NCBI RefSeq assembly: GCF_014195095.1
Contig: NZ_JACIBC010000004.1
Coordinates: 558,001-622,000, forward strand
DNA: 64,000 nt
Reading direction: 5' to 3'
Source: Rhizobium sp. BK602
GTDB taxonomy: Bacteria > Pseudomonadota > Alphaproteobacteria > Rhizobiales > Rhizobiaceae
A program made the position numbers and the translations under genes. Each line of letters opens with the position of its first letter. Within the stretch, counting starts at the first letter, position 1. Below are positions 44,542 through 53,679 of the stretch, piece after piece. The notes below the pieces were generated by a model that had not been told where the DNA came from, ran no database searches, and saw only the letters and a program-made list of their open reading frames with translations.

Positions 44542-44643
44542 AGCGCGCCGCGATCTTTCAGATTCGCGTCTCGCGCTTTAGGTCTTCGATCTTGCGCATG
44601 TCGTTCCCGCAAGGCCGCTGCACTTTTCCTGAAATTGCTCCGG
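44538..44643 (+). repeat. rhizobial intergenic repeat with CTAAAGC end, copy 2
   Basis: It begins CTAAAGCGCG (44538-44547) and has the perfect partner CGCGCTTTAG at 44572-44581, enclosing CGCGATCT/AGATTCGCG, so the left half folds into a strong stem-loop. It then continues with GCGCATGTCGTT and CCGCTGCAC, as in the reverse complement of copy 1 at 11941-12045. Its right end has decayed (TTGCTCC instead of GCTTTAG). It overlaps the stop codon of the GNAT gene and may act as its terminator. Confidence 0.75.
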
Positions 44644-44731
44644 GATGCCTGGGCGTCGCATAAGCAACGCCGCATTGGCAGCGGATATCCCATCCCGCCG
44701 CCGGCTTGGATGGTTCCGATCGCGTCGCTTT

Positions 44732-45145
44732 TTACTGCGATACGGAATTGACGATATTGCAGAGGCCGGTCCTCACCACATTGTTCGAGGTGACCTGGCC
44801 GACCTGGATATCGAACATGGCGTCGACACGCACGCCGGCACCCTTTTGGCGCGCCACCACTCTCAGGGTCTGAAGACGGCCGGAGCCGCTGGTGTCCTGA
44901 TAGGCGTCGATGGCGGAGAGTTCCCGGTTAACCTCGATGCCGGAAAAGCCTTCCGCCGCGACTGCCTGGGCCAGCGTTTTCAGAACCGCCGCAGCCTTCG
45001 CCTTCGGATATTCCTGCCAGGTCTTATAGCTGACGGCCGTGACCATCGGCACGCCGCTGACCTTGAAATTGCTCTCGCAGGACGCCGCCTCGGCCACGCC
45101 GGCCGACAGGCCGAGCGCCATCAGAATTCCAATCGCCTGTTTCAT
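44732..45145 (-). CDS. small secreted protein of unknown function
   Basis: The 137-residue protein has a Sec signal (MKQAIGILMALGLSAGVAEAA) and a mature domain with two cysteines (ASCESNF near the start, GLCNIVN near the end) that could form a disulfide. No family motif is recognised. It is monocistronic, with an AT-rich region (45146-45300) upstream that likely contains its promoter. Confidence 0.7.
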   Translation of the reverse strand: MKQAIGILMALGLSAGVAEAASCESNFKVSGVPMVTAVSYKTWQEYPKAKAAAVLKTLAQAVAAEGFSGIEVNRELSAIDAYQDTSGSGRLQTLRVVARQKGAGVRVDAMFDIQVGQVTSNNVVRTGLCNIVNSVSQ

Positions 45146-45310
45146 AATTCATCCTCGTGTGAATCTTGTCGCGCGGGACGATACACGACATGCGATATTA
45201 TAGAAAGACAAATATTCACTACATGGTTGTGTATTGCTGCAAGCCCCTGTGGCTGTCACTCTCGGCCCTTCAAGCGTCCGATATGGCTCGTTACTGGCGG
45301 GCCTGCACCT

Positions 45311-46291
45311 TCAAAGATCGAACTGATAGCTCGCCGGAACATAGCGGTAGCCGACATCCATTTTTTCGACATAGCCGAGAGAGGGATAGGGCATGTGATA
45401 GCCGATGAAGGGCACCCGGTCCGCGGCGATCATGTCGAATACTTTCCCGCGACTTTGCGCGGCCTGCTCCTTGTCGAGATCGAAGGCGACGTGCCAGTCC
45501 GGCCGCTGCAGGGAGGCGACGTAGTGGTTTGCCGTGTCGGCGGTCAGGACCAGCCGCTTGCCGGCCGATTCCACATGAAAGATCATGTGGCCGGGCGTGT
45601 GCCCATGGGCGGCCATAGCCGTGATGCCGGGCAGGACCTCCTCACCATCGCCGATGAGGGTGGCATCCTTGGCGAGCGGCGCCACTTTGGTTTTGGTCAG
45701 GGTCGCCACCTGTGCGGTCGGTCCCGACAGACGCTCCGGCGCGGTCCAGAAATCATGCTCGACCTTGCCCATGACGTAGCGCGCCTTCGGAAAGCTCGGC
45801 TTGCCCGCTTCCGTCAGGCCGCCGACATGGTCGGGATGGAAATGGGTGATGACGACTACCGTGACATCGTCGGGCGAATAGCCCGAGGCCTGCAGCCGCT
45901 CGCGCATCTTGCCGAGACCGCCGCCGCGAGCACCTTCGCCAAGGCCGGTGTCGAAGAGCACGAGATCCTTGCCGGTGTGAATGAGCGTGGGGGTGAAGCC
46001 GTTCGCAAAGCGGTCGGCAGGCAGGAAGTTCGCCGCCATGAGCTCGCTCACCGCTTCCGGCTGCTGGTTCGCGCCGAATGTCGGATAGGGGCCGTCGCCG
46101 ACGCGGATGCCGTCGGAGATGGTGGTCACCTCGAAAGTTCCGAGCTTGAAGCGGTGGAAGGCTGGTGCCTCGGTGCCGGCCTGAGCGACATCGGCATGGG
46201 CGGCGCGAACCATGATCTGCGGCATGGCGAGGCTCGCCGCTCCAGCGAGGCTAAGCTTGAACAGGGAACGGCGATCGGTCGAAAGGGTCAT
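45311..46291 (-). CDS. Tat-exported metallo-beta-lactamase-fold hydrolase
   Basis: The ATG at 46291 gives 326 residues; the longer frame to 46513 is unsupported. The N-terminus has a twin-arginine signal (TDRRSLFKLSLAGAASLA). The zinc-binding THFHPDHVGG and later HGHTPGH and TADTANH are typical of MBL-fold lactonases and related hydrolases. AttM-like quorum-quenching lactonases belong to the same superfamily, but an exported, Tat-dependent protein points to another substrate. It lies alone between two unrelated genes. Confidence 0.85.
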   Translation of the reverse strand: MTLSTDRRSLFKLSLAGAASLAMPQIMVRAAHADVAQAGTEAPAFHRFKLGTFEVTTISDGIRVGDGPYPTFGANQQPEAVSELMAANFLPADRFANGFTPTLIHTGKDLVLFDTGLGEGARGGGLGKMRERLQASGYSPDDVTVVVITHFHPDHVGGLTEAGKPSFPKARYVMGKVEHDFWTAPERLSGPTAQVATLTKTKVAPLAKDATLIGDGEEVLPGITAMAAHGHTPGHMIFHVESAGKRLVLTADTANHYVASLQRPDWHVAFDLDKEQAAQSRGKVFDMIAADRVPFIGYHMPYPSLGYVEKMDVGYRYVPASYQFDL

Positions 46292-46445
46292 CGTCTTCAG
46301 CTCGCTTTGGTGATGGTCACCCATACTTTTCCGGCAGAGTTGTCCGCCGAGCAAGCGTTTCACGCGAATTTGACCGGAATGCCGATTACGGGTTGCGTCG
46401 ATCCGCGCCGTCCTTTTGGGCGCGGCGCGGATCGTGTCGTCTCTT

Positions 46446-49400
46446 TTAGGCCGGTGTGTGCGGCGTTGTCGGTTCCTGCGCGGTTTCGCGCGGTATGCGG
46501 AACCAGGCGACATAGAGCGCCGGCAGGAACAGCAGCGTGAGTACGGTGCCCACCACGATGCCGCCCATCATGGCATAGGCCATCGGCCCCCAGAACACTT
46601 CGCGCGAGATGGGGATCAGGGCGAGCGTGGCCGCTGCCGCCGTCAGCATGATCGGCCGCATCCGGTGTTCGGTCGCCTCGATCACGGCCTGCCAGGCACT
46701 GACCCCCGTTTCCCGCAAATGCTCGATCTGCACGACGAGAATGACCGAGTTTCGGATCAGGATGCCGATCAGCGCCAGCACGCCGAGGATCGCCACGAAG
46801 CCGAGCGGCGCGTTGCTCATCAGAAGGGCGGCAACCACGCCGATGAGGGCGGTGGGCGCGACCGCGAAGACCAGGAACAGCCGGCTGAAGCTCTGCAGCT
46901 GGATCATCAGGATCGTCGCCATGATGAAGATCATCATCGGGGCGACGGCCGCGATCGGTCCCTGTGCCTTGGCGCTTTCCTCGACGGCGCCGCCGACCAC
47001 GACCGAATAGCCGACCGGCAGCGTCTTCTTGAACTGCTCGACCTTCTCGTCGAGCTGCTGGACCACGGTCGCCGGCTGGATGGCGCCGACGACGCCGGCC
47101 TTGATCGTGATGGTCGGAATGCGCGCGCGGCGCCAGATGGTCGGCTGCTCCAGCTCGTAGCGGAAGGTGGCCACGGCCGAGAGCGGAACCGATTTTCCGT
47201 TCGAGGCCGGCAGCTGCAGGTTCTGCAGCGTCTCGATGGAACCGCGTTCCGCCGTCTGGGCACGCCCGATCACATCGATCAGGTAGATGTCGTCGCGGAT
47301 CTGGGTCGTGGTCGATCCCTCGACGATGCCGTTGAGCGCGGTGGCGATGTCTTCGGAGGAAACGCCGAGCTGACGCGCCTTGTCCTGCAGGACGTCGACC
47401 TTGACGACGCGCGCCGGCTCGTTCCAGTCGAAGATGATGCCGGTCAGCGACGGGCTGGCGCCCATGATTCCCGCGAAATCCTGCGCCACGCTGCGGACCT
47501 TCTGGATGTCGGGGCCGCTGATCCTGTATTGAACCGGCTTGCCGACTGGCGGGCCGATGTCGAGCAGCTTCACGAAGGCATCCGTCCCCGGGAAGGTCTT
47601 CCGCAGATAGTCCTGAAGCTCCGCCTGCACCTTGTCACGCACGTCCAGCCCCTTCGTGACGATGACCGTCTGGCCGAAGGTCACGTCGGGCGTCTGTACG
47701 TCGAAGGACAGGATGAAACGTGGCGCGCCCTGGCCGATATAGCTCGACCAATGATCGATGCCCGGATTGTTCGCCAGCATCTCCCGCTCGAACTGTGCCA
47801 TCTGTCGGTTCGTTTCGGTGATGGAGCTGTTATGCGGCAGATTCCAGTCGACGATCAGCTCGGGGCGGTCCGAAGACGGGAAGAACTGCTGCTGCACATA
47901 GCCCATGCCGAAGAGGGAAAACCCGAAGGCGGCGACGGTCAGCGCAATGGTGACCCAGCGGAAGCGCAGCGCGAGTGTCAGGGCGCGCGAGAACAGCGAG
48001 CCGAACCAGCCCTTCTTCTCGTGATGCTTCTTCATCGTCTTGGGCAGGATCGTCACGCCCAACAGCGGCGTGAACAGCACCGCCACGATCCAGGAGACGA
48101 GCAGCGACACCGCGATCACGACGAAGAGGGTGAAGGTGAATTCGCCGGCGGCGCTGTCGTTGAGGCCGATCGGGATGAAACCCGCGACGGTAACGAGTGT
48201 GCCGGTCAGCATCGGGAAGGCCGTCGACGTATAGACATAGGTCGCCGCCTTGCGCAGGTCGTCGCCGACCTCCAGGCGCGCCACCATCATCTCGACCGCG
48301 ATCATGGCGTCATCGACCAGGAGGCCGAGCGCGATGATGAGGGCGCCGAGCGAGATGCGCTGCAGCGAGATGCCGGAATAGGCCATCACCACGAATGTGA
48401 TGGCAAGGACGAGCGGGATGGAGATCGCAACGACCAGGCCCGCCCTCAGGCCGAGGCTTATGAAGCTGATGGCAAGCACGATGGCGATCGCTTCGAAGAG
48501 GGCGCGGGTGAAACCGGAGACGGCTTCGTCGACCACGGCTGGCTGGTCCGAGACGCGATGAACCTCGACGCCGATCGGCAGGTCGTCGACGATCTCGTCG
48601 ACCTTCTTTTCCAGCGCCTTGCCGAATTCCAGCAGGTTGGCGCCCTGCTTCATGCCGATCGCCACGCCGATGGCCGGCTGGCCATTGACGCGGAAGAGCG
48701 ATGATGGCGGGTCGACATAGCCGCGCTTGATCGTCGCGACATCGGTCAGCGGGAAGAAGCGGTCGTTGACCCTGAGATTGATCGATCTCAGGCTTTCTTC
48801 CGAACTGAACTGCCCACCCACCCTGAGCGCGATGCGCTCGGGCCCGGCCTCGACGAAGCCGGATTGCGTCACGGCATTCTGCGCCTGCAACGTCGAGATG
48901 ATGGCGGATCGGTCGATGCCCATCGCCGCGATCTTGCGGGTCGAGAATTCCAGATAGACCGCCTCGTCCTGCGCGCCGATGATGTCGACCTTGCCGATAT
49001 TCGGGACGGTCAGAATGCGGGCGCGCGCGTCCTCGACGCGATCGCGAAGCTGTCTCTGGGTGAGACCGTCGCTGGTGAAGGCGAAGATGTTGCCGTAGAC
49101 GTCGCCGAAGCGGTCGTTGAAGAACGGGCCGACGACACCCGAGGGGAAATTGCCCTTGATGTCGGCGATCATGTTGCGGACGCGCACCCAGGTGCTCTCG
49201 ACATTCTTGGCCTTCGTCGTCGGAAGCAGGTTGACGAAGATGGTCGTCTGTCCCGCGACGGTTTCACTGCGGGTATAGTCGAGAGATTCCAGCTCCTCGA
49301 GCTTCTTCTCGATACGGTCGGTCACCTGTTTGGTCACTTCCTCGGCGGAAGCTCCCGGCCATTGCGCCTGGATGACCATGGTCTTGATGGTGAAGGAGGG

Positions 49401-49520
49401 GTCCTCTTCGCGGCCCAGCCCCAGATAGGAGAAGGTGCCGGCGAGAATGAAGACGATCATGAAGTACCAGACCATCGAACGGTGTTCGAGCGCCCAGTCG
49501 GAGAGGTTGAAGGTCTTCAA
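46446..49520 (-). CDS. RND efflux pump, TriC-like
   Basis: The 1024-residue inner-membrane protein has the standard RND layout: one N-terminal helix, a large periplasmic loop, helices 2-7, a second loop and helices 8-12. The helix-4 proton-relay aspartates are in LGLLVDDAMIAVEMM. The N-terminus MKTFNLSDWALEHRSMVWYFM and GREEDPSFTIKTMVIQAQWPGASAEE are characteristic of the TriC/VexF-like branch. It is linked by a 4-bp overlap to two adaptor genes upstream. The likely role is export of hydrophobic antimicrobials, biocides or plant compounds. Confidence 0.92.
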   Translation of the reverse strand: MKTFNLSDWALEHRSMVWYFMIVFILAGTFSYLGLGREEDPSFTIKTMVIQAQWPGASAEEVTKQVTDRIEKKLEELESLDYTRSETVAGQTTIFVNLLPTTKAKNVESTWVRVRNMIADIKGNFPSGVVGPFFNDRFGDVYGNIFAFTSDGLTQRQLRDRVEDARARILTVPNIGKVDIIGAQDEAVYLEFSTRKIAAMGIDRSAIISTLQAQNAVTQSGFVEAGPERIALRVGGQFSSEESLRSINLRVNDRFFPLTDVATIKRGYVDPPSSLFRVNGQPAIGVAIGMKQGANLLEFGKALEKKVDEIVDDLPIGVEVHRVSDQPAVVDEAVSGFTRALFEAIAIVLAISFISLGLRAGLVVAISIPLVLAITFVVMAYSGISLQRISLGALIIALGLLVDDAMIAVEMMVARLEVGDDLRKAATYVYTSTAFPMLTGTLVTVAGFIPIGLNDSAAGEFTFTLFVVIAVSLLVSWIVAVLFTPLLGVTILPKTMKKHHEKKGWFGSLFSRALTLALRFRWVTIALTVAAFGFSLFGMGYVQQQFFPSSDRPELIVDWNLPHNSSITETNRQMAQFEREMLANNPGIDHWSSYIGQGAPRFILSFDVQTPDVTFGQTVIVTKGLDVRDKVQAELQDYLRKTFPGTDAFVKLLDIGPPVGKPVQYRISGPDIQKVRSVAQDFAGIMGASPSLTGIIFDWNEPARVVKVDVLQDKARQLGVSSEDIATALNGIVEGSTTTQIRDDIYLIDVIGRAQTAERGSIETLQNLQLPASNGKSVPLSAVATFRYELEQPTIWRRARIPTITIKAGVVGAIQPATVVQQLDEKVEQFKKTLPVGYSVVVGGAVEESAKAQGPIAAVAPMMIFIMATILMIQLQSFSRLFLVFAVAPTALIGVVAALLMSNAPLGFVAILGVLALIGILIRNSVILVVQIEHLRETGVSAWQAVIEATEHRMRPIMLTAAAATLALIPISREVFWGPMAYAMMGGIVVGTVLTLLFLPALYVAWFRIPRETAQEPTTPHTPA

Positions 49521-50599
49521 AGTTGATTCTCCTGCGTAAGTTTGACCTTCTGGCCTTCGCTCAGATGGTGAACGCCCGCTATCGCGACATGATCGCCGAC
49601 CTTGAGCCCGTCGAGGATTCGCACCCGGTCCGGATCGTTGAAGGCATGATCGAGGGTGACGAGCTTGCGCGATACCGTCGCCTTGTCGGTATCGATCACC
49701 CAGACGCCCGGTTGGCCGTCCTTTTCCAGAATGGCGGTCGAGGGGAGCGAGATGGTCGGCTCGGCGTTGACGACGGCGCTTGCGGTAATGATCGAGCCCA
49801 GGCGGAAAGCATCCGGCGGGTTGACGAGCGTGATCTTGGTGCGCCGGGTGCGGGTGATGGCCTCGGCTTCCGGGGCGATTTCCCTGACGACGCCGGTCAC
49901 CCGGATGGTCGGGTCTAGCTGCAGGGCGATCTCGAACGGCGAGCCGGGCTTCAGCCCATCGAGGCTTGCCTCGGGAATGTCGATGACGGCTTCGCGCACG
50001 TCCGGGCGCGCAACGGTCAGGACGGTCTGGCCGGCGGAGACGACCTGGCCGACTTCGGCCGAGGTCGCCGTGACCACGCCGTCGAATTCCGCCTTGAGCT
50101 GCGCATAGCCGAGCTGCTCTTCCGCCTTGGCCAGATTGGCCTGCGACTTGGCGACGGAAGCGACGGCCGACTTTTGCGCCTGCTCGGCGCTTTCCAGAGC
50201 GGCCTCGCTGCCGGAGCGGGATTCGGCGAGCGCGCGCTGGCGCTCTTCCGAGGCGGAGGCATTGGTCAATTGTGCCTGGCTGTTGGAAAGATCGGCGCGG
50301 GCGCTGCGAACGGCGAGTTCCAGCGAAAGCGGATCGATGGCGGCGACCACCTCGCCCTTGGTGACGAGATCGCCGACATTGACCTCACGGGCGATGACGC
50401 GCCCGAGGACGCGGAAGCCGAGATCCGTCTCGATCCGCGGTTCGATCGTGCCCGGCAGCTGCAGGCTGACGACCGGTTCGGACTTGACGACCGTCGACAG
50501 CACCGGCCGGACCTTCTGCTCGGCCTCGGCCGGCTTGTCGCAGGAAGACAGCATGGATGCCGTCAGCAGCAGGGATACCGCAATCAGGGGATATTTCAT
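49517..50599 (-). CDS. RND adaptor (membrane fusion) lipoprotein, second in operon
   Basis: The 360-residue protein has a lipoprotein signal with the lipobox LSSC (Cys20). A barrel-sandwich domain (LGFRVLGRVIAREVNVGDLVTKGEVVAAIDP), a coiled-coil hairpin and a beta-barrel region follow. It bridges the pump to an outer-membrane channel, which is not encoded here. Its stop overlaps the pump start (ATGA) and its start overlaps the first adaptor stop (ATGA), so the three are translationally coupled. Confidence 0.9.
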   Translation of the reverse strand: MKYPLIAVSLLLTASMLSSCDKPAEAEQKVRPVLSTVVKSEPVVSLQLPGTIEPRIETDLGFRVLGRVIAREVNVGDLVTKGEVVAAIDPLSLELAVRSARADLSNSQAQLTNASASEERQRALAESRSGSEAALESAEQAQKSAVASVAKSQANLAKAEEQLGYAQLKAEFDGVVTATSAEVGQVVSAGQTVLTVARPDVREAVIDIPEASLDGLKPGSPFEIALQLDPTIRVTGVVREIAPEAEAITRTRRTKITLVNPPDAFRLGSIITASAVVNAEPTISLPSTAILEKDGQPGVWVIDTDKATVSRKLVTLDHAFNDPDRVRILDGLKVGDHVAIAGVHHLSEGQKVKLTQENQL

Positions 50600-51675
50600 T
50601 TCGCGGCCTCCTCGCTGCGGTTCACGCGCTGGCCGGCACGCAGGAACTTGCCGCCTTCGACGACGACGGTTTCATCCGGCTTCAGGCCGCCGCTGACGGC
50701 GAATTGCCCGGTTTCATATTCCGCGACCTGAATCTTGCGCAACGAGACCTCGTTCGTCGCGGGATCGACGATCCATACGGCCGGCTGGCCCGAGGCCGAT
50801 GCCATGGCGCTCCAGGGAAGCAGGATGGCTTCGGCGGAAGGCTTGGTGAAGGTGCCGGCGACGGCGGCTCCAAGCGGCATGTTGGCGTTGCCGTCCAGCC
50901 CGACCTTGACCCTTATCGTGCCGGTGGCGGAATCGATGGTCGGCGATATCTCCCGTATCGTGGCGGAGACCTGCCTCGGCGTGCCTGAAAGGAGGGATAC
51001 CTCGACCCGGCTGTCAGGCTGCTCCCGCAGGAAAAGCGATTCAAACACGTTGAAGACCGCGTCGCGCGGTCCGTCATGGGCAAGTGTGAAGATCGATTGC
51101 GCAGCCTGCGCCACCTGGCCGACCTCGGCATTGCGTTCGGTGATGATGCCATCCGCATCGGCGCGCAATTCCGTATAGGACAGCGCGTCCTTGGCGGTCT
51201 CGAGCTGGGCTTTGGCGGATTCCTCCGAACCTTGCGCGGTCAGGAGCGTCTCGCGCGCGGTGTCATAGGCGGCCCGCGTCGTGACCTGGTTCTTGAAGAG
51301 GCTTTCCTGGCGGGTCGCTGCCAGCTGAGCCTGGGTCAGCTGCGCTTCGGCCGCCTGAAGGCTCGCGGTCGCGACATCGACATCGGCCTGCTGCTCCTCG
51401 GCATCTATCTTCGCCAGCAGGTCGCCGGCCTTGACCTTGGCGCCGACATCGACGGTCCGCTCGATGATCCGTCCGCTGACGCGGAACGAAAGCTCGGATT
51501 CGATGCGGGCCTTCACTTCGCCGGTGACGGTGGTCTGCGCGGTCGGCGTGCTGATCTTTGTCTCGATGGTTCTGACGTTTTGTGACGTCGGTGCGGCGGG
51601 CGTGTCTCTCTGATCGCAGGACGATATCGCCAGCGTCAGTGTGAGCAACCCCATGATGGCTGCCGATCTAATCAT
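50596..51675 (-). CDS. RND adaptor (membrane fusion) lipoprotein, first in operon
   Basis: The 359-residue protein has the lipobox ISSC (Cys20). Its barrel-sandwich sequence (LSFRVSGRIIERTVDVGAKVKAGDLLAKID) is clearly homologous to, but different from, the second adaptor's. TriABC of Pseudomonas aeruginosa likewise needs two different adaptors with one pump. It is the first gene of the operon, divergent from the TetR gene, with the operator candidate between them. Confidence 0.9.
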   Translation of the reverse strand: MIRSAAIMGLLTLTLAISSCDQRDTPAAPTSQNVRTIETKISTPTAQTTVTGEVKARIESELSFRVSGRIIERTVDVGAKVKAGDLLAKIDAEEQQADVDVATASLQAAEAQLTQAQLAATRQESLFKNQVTTRAAYDTARETLLTAQGSEESAKAQLETAKDALSYTELRADADGIITERNAEVGQVAQAAQSIFTLAHDGPRDAVFNVFESLFLREQPDSRVEVSLLSGTPRQVSATIREISPTIDSATGTIRVKVGLDGNANMPLGAAVAGTFTKPSAEAILLPWSAMASASGQPAVWIVDPATNEVSLRKIQVAEYETGQFAVSGGLKPDETVVVEGGKFLRAGQRVNRSEEAAK

Positions 51676-51719
51676 TCATCCCTCGGGCGCGGATTTTACG
51701 GTTGTGCATGCCTATTATT

Positions 51720-51741
51720 ATTGACTGACTGACTAGTCAAT
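51720..51741. promoter_or_regulatory. palindromic TetR operator candidate
   Basis: ATTGACT (51720-51726) and AGTCAAT (51735-51741) are inverted, and the centre contains a perfect 10-bp palindrome TGACTAGTCA (51730-51739) with tandem TGAC units. It is in the 129-bp divergent gap between the efflux operon (start 51675) and the tetR gene (start 51805), so binding could repress both. Confidence 0.65.
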
Positions 51742-51804
51742 GAAATAATCTGTTACAATTGAGATTGTTATATCAGAATTCCCTAAGAAGAAGGAGGAGG
51801 TCCG

Positions 51805-52443
51805 ATGCCGGCGAAGAAGCAGGTGGGGCCACGGGCGCAGCGCAAGGCGCAGCGTCCTCAGGAAATCCTTGAGGCGGCCTTTGAGGAGTTCGTCGAGCGG
51901 GGCTATGTGGCGACTCGCGTCGAGGACATTGCGAGCCGTGTCGGCGTCACCAAGGGGACGATCTATTTCTATTTCGACACGAAGGAACGGCTGTTCGAGG
52001 AGATGATCCGTCACATCTCCGTCCCCTTCGCCGATATCAGCGCCTATGCAAGAAGCCTTACCGGCCCCTATCCCGAGCGGCTCAGAAAGTTCCTTCGCCT
52101 GCTTTACGATCTCATCGTCCTGGACCGGAATACGAGAGAGCTGCTGCGCTTCGTCATCACGGAAGGATCACGCTTTCCGCAGGTTCTGGATCGTCACCAT
52201 GAGGAATTCATCGCGCCGATGAAGGAAGCGACGAGGAATCTCTTCGAAGCCGCCGTCGCCGCCGGCGAATTCCGCGACGGTCCGGCAATCAAGATCCCGG
52301 ATGCCGCAATCGGGGCGACGATGATGCTATCGGTGATGCAGATGATCTTTGCCGATCGCATACCGCAGGACGTGGACGCATTTTTCGAGGCGCATGTGGA
52401 CGTCATTCTGCATGGGTTGCTGGCAAAGGATTGCGCGGTCTGA
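51805..52443 (+). CDS. TetR-family repressor of the efflux operon
   Basis: The ATG at 51805 has an ideal GGAGGAGG site. The 212-residue protein has the N-terminal helix-turn-helix (ILEAAFEEFVERGYVATRVEDIASRVGVTKGTIYFYF split across residues about 21-57) and an all-helical ligand domain of the AcrR C-terminal type. It is divergent from the RND operon and is the obvious candidate for drug-responsive control. Its last 41 bp overlap the 3' end of the desaturase gene on the other strand. Confidence 0.9.
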   Translation: MPAKKQVGPRAQRKAQRPQEILEAAFEEFVERGYVATRVEDIASRVGVTKGTIYFYFDTKERLFEEMIRHISVPFADISAYARSLTGPYPERLRKFLRLLYDLIVLDRNTRELLRFVITEGSRFPQVLDRHHEEFIAPMKEATRNLFEAAVAAGEFRDGPAIKIPDAAIGATMMLSVMQMIFADRIPQDVDAFFEAHVDVILHGLLAKDCAV

Positions 52444-53398
52444 ACTCGGCGTCGCCAGCCCACACGGCGTCGCGGCGCAAAACCGGATGGGCCACGGGCT
52501 CCTTGGCCCGCAGCGCGTGGGCGCGCGCTATCTCCAGATAGCTGCCATAGACATAGCCGCCATTGCGGCGAATCCAGTCGGCCCGTTCGTGCCGGTAGAC
52601 CTCGGGGAGCCGATACCATGGAATGCGAGGCAGCTTGTGATGCACGAAATGCAGGTTGTTGTAGAGAAACAGCGGCGCGAGAACAGAACGCTCGACGATG
52701 ATGGTGCGCCCTTCCGGGCTCTCGGACCATTGGTGCTCGCAATAGGAACGCACGGCAAGCAGCGCGAGCCCCAGATATCCTGCCGTGCCCGCGTAGAGCC
52801 AGATCGGCACGCCGAAGGCGAACTGCACGAGGAGGATGACGGGCACGAGGCCAAGACCGTGCTTGACCCAGGCATCGCGCGTCCTGGCGTCGCCCCGCGC
52901 GATGCGCTTCCATTCGGCGCGGGTGAAGCCGGCAACATTGAGCGGCGGCCCGAGAAGCACCCGCCCCAGCAGGGTGTTGTTCGCCCTCAGGAGCAGCTGC
53001 AAAAGCCGCGGCAGGCGCAGCCAGTCGAAAAGAGCGATGTAATAGCTTTCCGGATCGTCATGCGGGTCGGTCAGCCGTTCGTCGAGGTGATGCTGCAGAT
53101 GTGTGCGTTTGTAGCTGCGAAAGGGATAGAAAAGACCGATCGGCAGGAAAACCAGGGCTTCGTTCAGGCGCGCGCTGCGCGTGGGATGGCCATGCAGCAC
53201 CTCATGCTGGAGGGAGGAGTGGAAAGCGACGGCAATGCCCATGACGATCAGTGCCAGTGCCGGCAATCGAGGATAGAGCCAGAGCCCGGCGGCCAGCCAC
53301 AACCCGTAGCAAAGCACCAGCAATGCCAGTGTCGGCCATTCCGTCTGTGCCATGGGTCGGTATTCGGCGGGCGAGAAGGAGGAAAGGGAGCGCTTCAC
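52403..53398 (-). CDS. membrane fatty acid desaturase
   Basis: The 331-residue protein has the histidine boxes of the di-iron desaturase family: HEVLHGH, HLQHH and HFVHH, with about four to six hydrophobic segments. It should introduce a double bond or hydroxylate a membrane lipid acyl chain or carotenoid-like substrate, but the specificity is not readable. The gene ends inside the tetR 3' end, a 41-bp tail-to-tail overlap. Confidence 0.88.
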   Translation of the reverse strand: MKRSLSSFSPAEYRPMAQTEWPTLALLVLCYGLWLAAGLWLYPRLPALALIVMGIAVAFHSSLQHEVLHGHPTRSARLNEALVFLPIGLFYPFRSYKRTHLQHHLDERLTDPHDDPESYYIALFDWLRLPRLLQLLLRANNTLLGRVLLGPPLNVAGFTRAEWKRIARGDARTRDAWVKHGLGLVPVILLVQFAFGVPIWLYAGTAGYLGLALLAVRSYCEHQWSESPEGRTIIVERSVLAPLFLYNNLHFVHHKLPRIPWYRLPEVYRHERADWIRRNGGYVYGSYLEIARAHALRAKEPVAHPVLRRDAVWAGDAEFRPRNPLPATHAE

Positions 53399-53469
53399 GA
53401 AGGGAGCCTATGGGTGAGCGAAAACGAATAATGAAAATGGAGGATATGGGTCAATAATCCTGACATATC

Positions 53470-53664
53470 CTATCGATGGCGATGCCGATAGCGGTTCGCC
53501 GAAATCTCGTCGGAGACTTCGGCGCATGTCGATCGCAGCTCCATATCCGTGCCGTCATCGAAATGGTCGTCGCTCAGCAAGGACCGATATTCCCGGACGA
53601 GCAGTCTTGTTTCGAGATCGTCGCGCAGCGCCGACAGGCGGAGGAAATGGCGTAGTCGGCCCAT
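53470..53664 (-). CDS. small hypothetical protein, 64 residues
   Basis: The ATG at 53664 has GGAGA 7 nt upstream. The 64-residue, charged product (MGRLRHFLRLSALRDDLETR) contains no motif I recognise. It lies 15 bp after the next small gene on the same strand, suggesting a two-gene operon. Low complexity is absent and the length is near the limit for confident calling. Confidence 0.5.
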   Translation of the reverse strand: MGRLRHFLRLSALRDDLETRLLVREYRSLLSDDHFDDGTDMELRSTCAEVSDEISANRYRHRHR

Positions 53665-53679
53665 GGCCCGTCTCCTTCG

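Noticed and set aside
46416..48704. 762-codon plus-strand ORF opposite the RND pump
   Set aside because: Composition is dominated by Arg, Gly, Asp and His and no domain is visible; the antisense RND gene is unequivocal.
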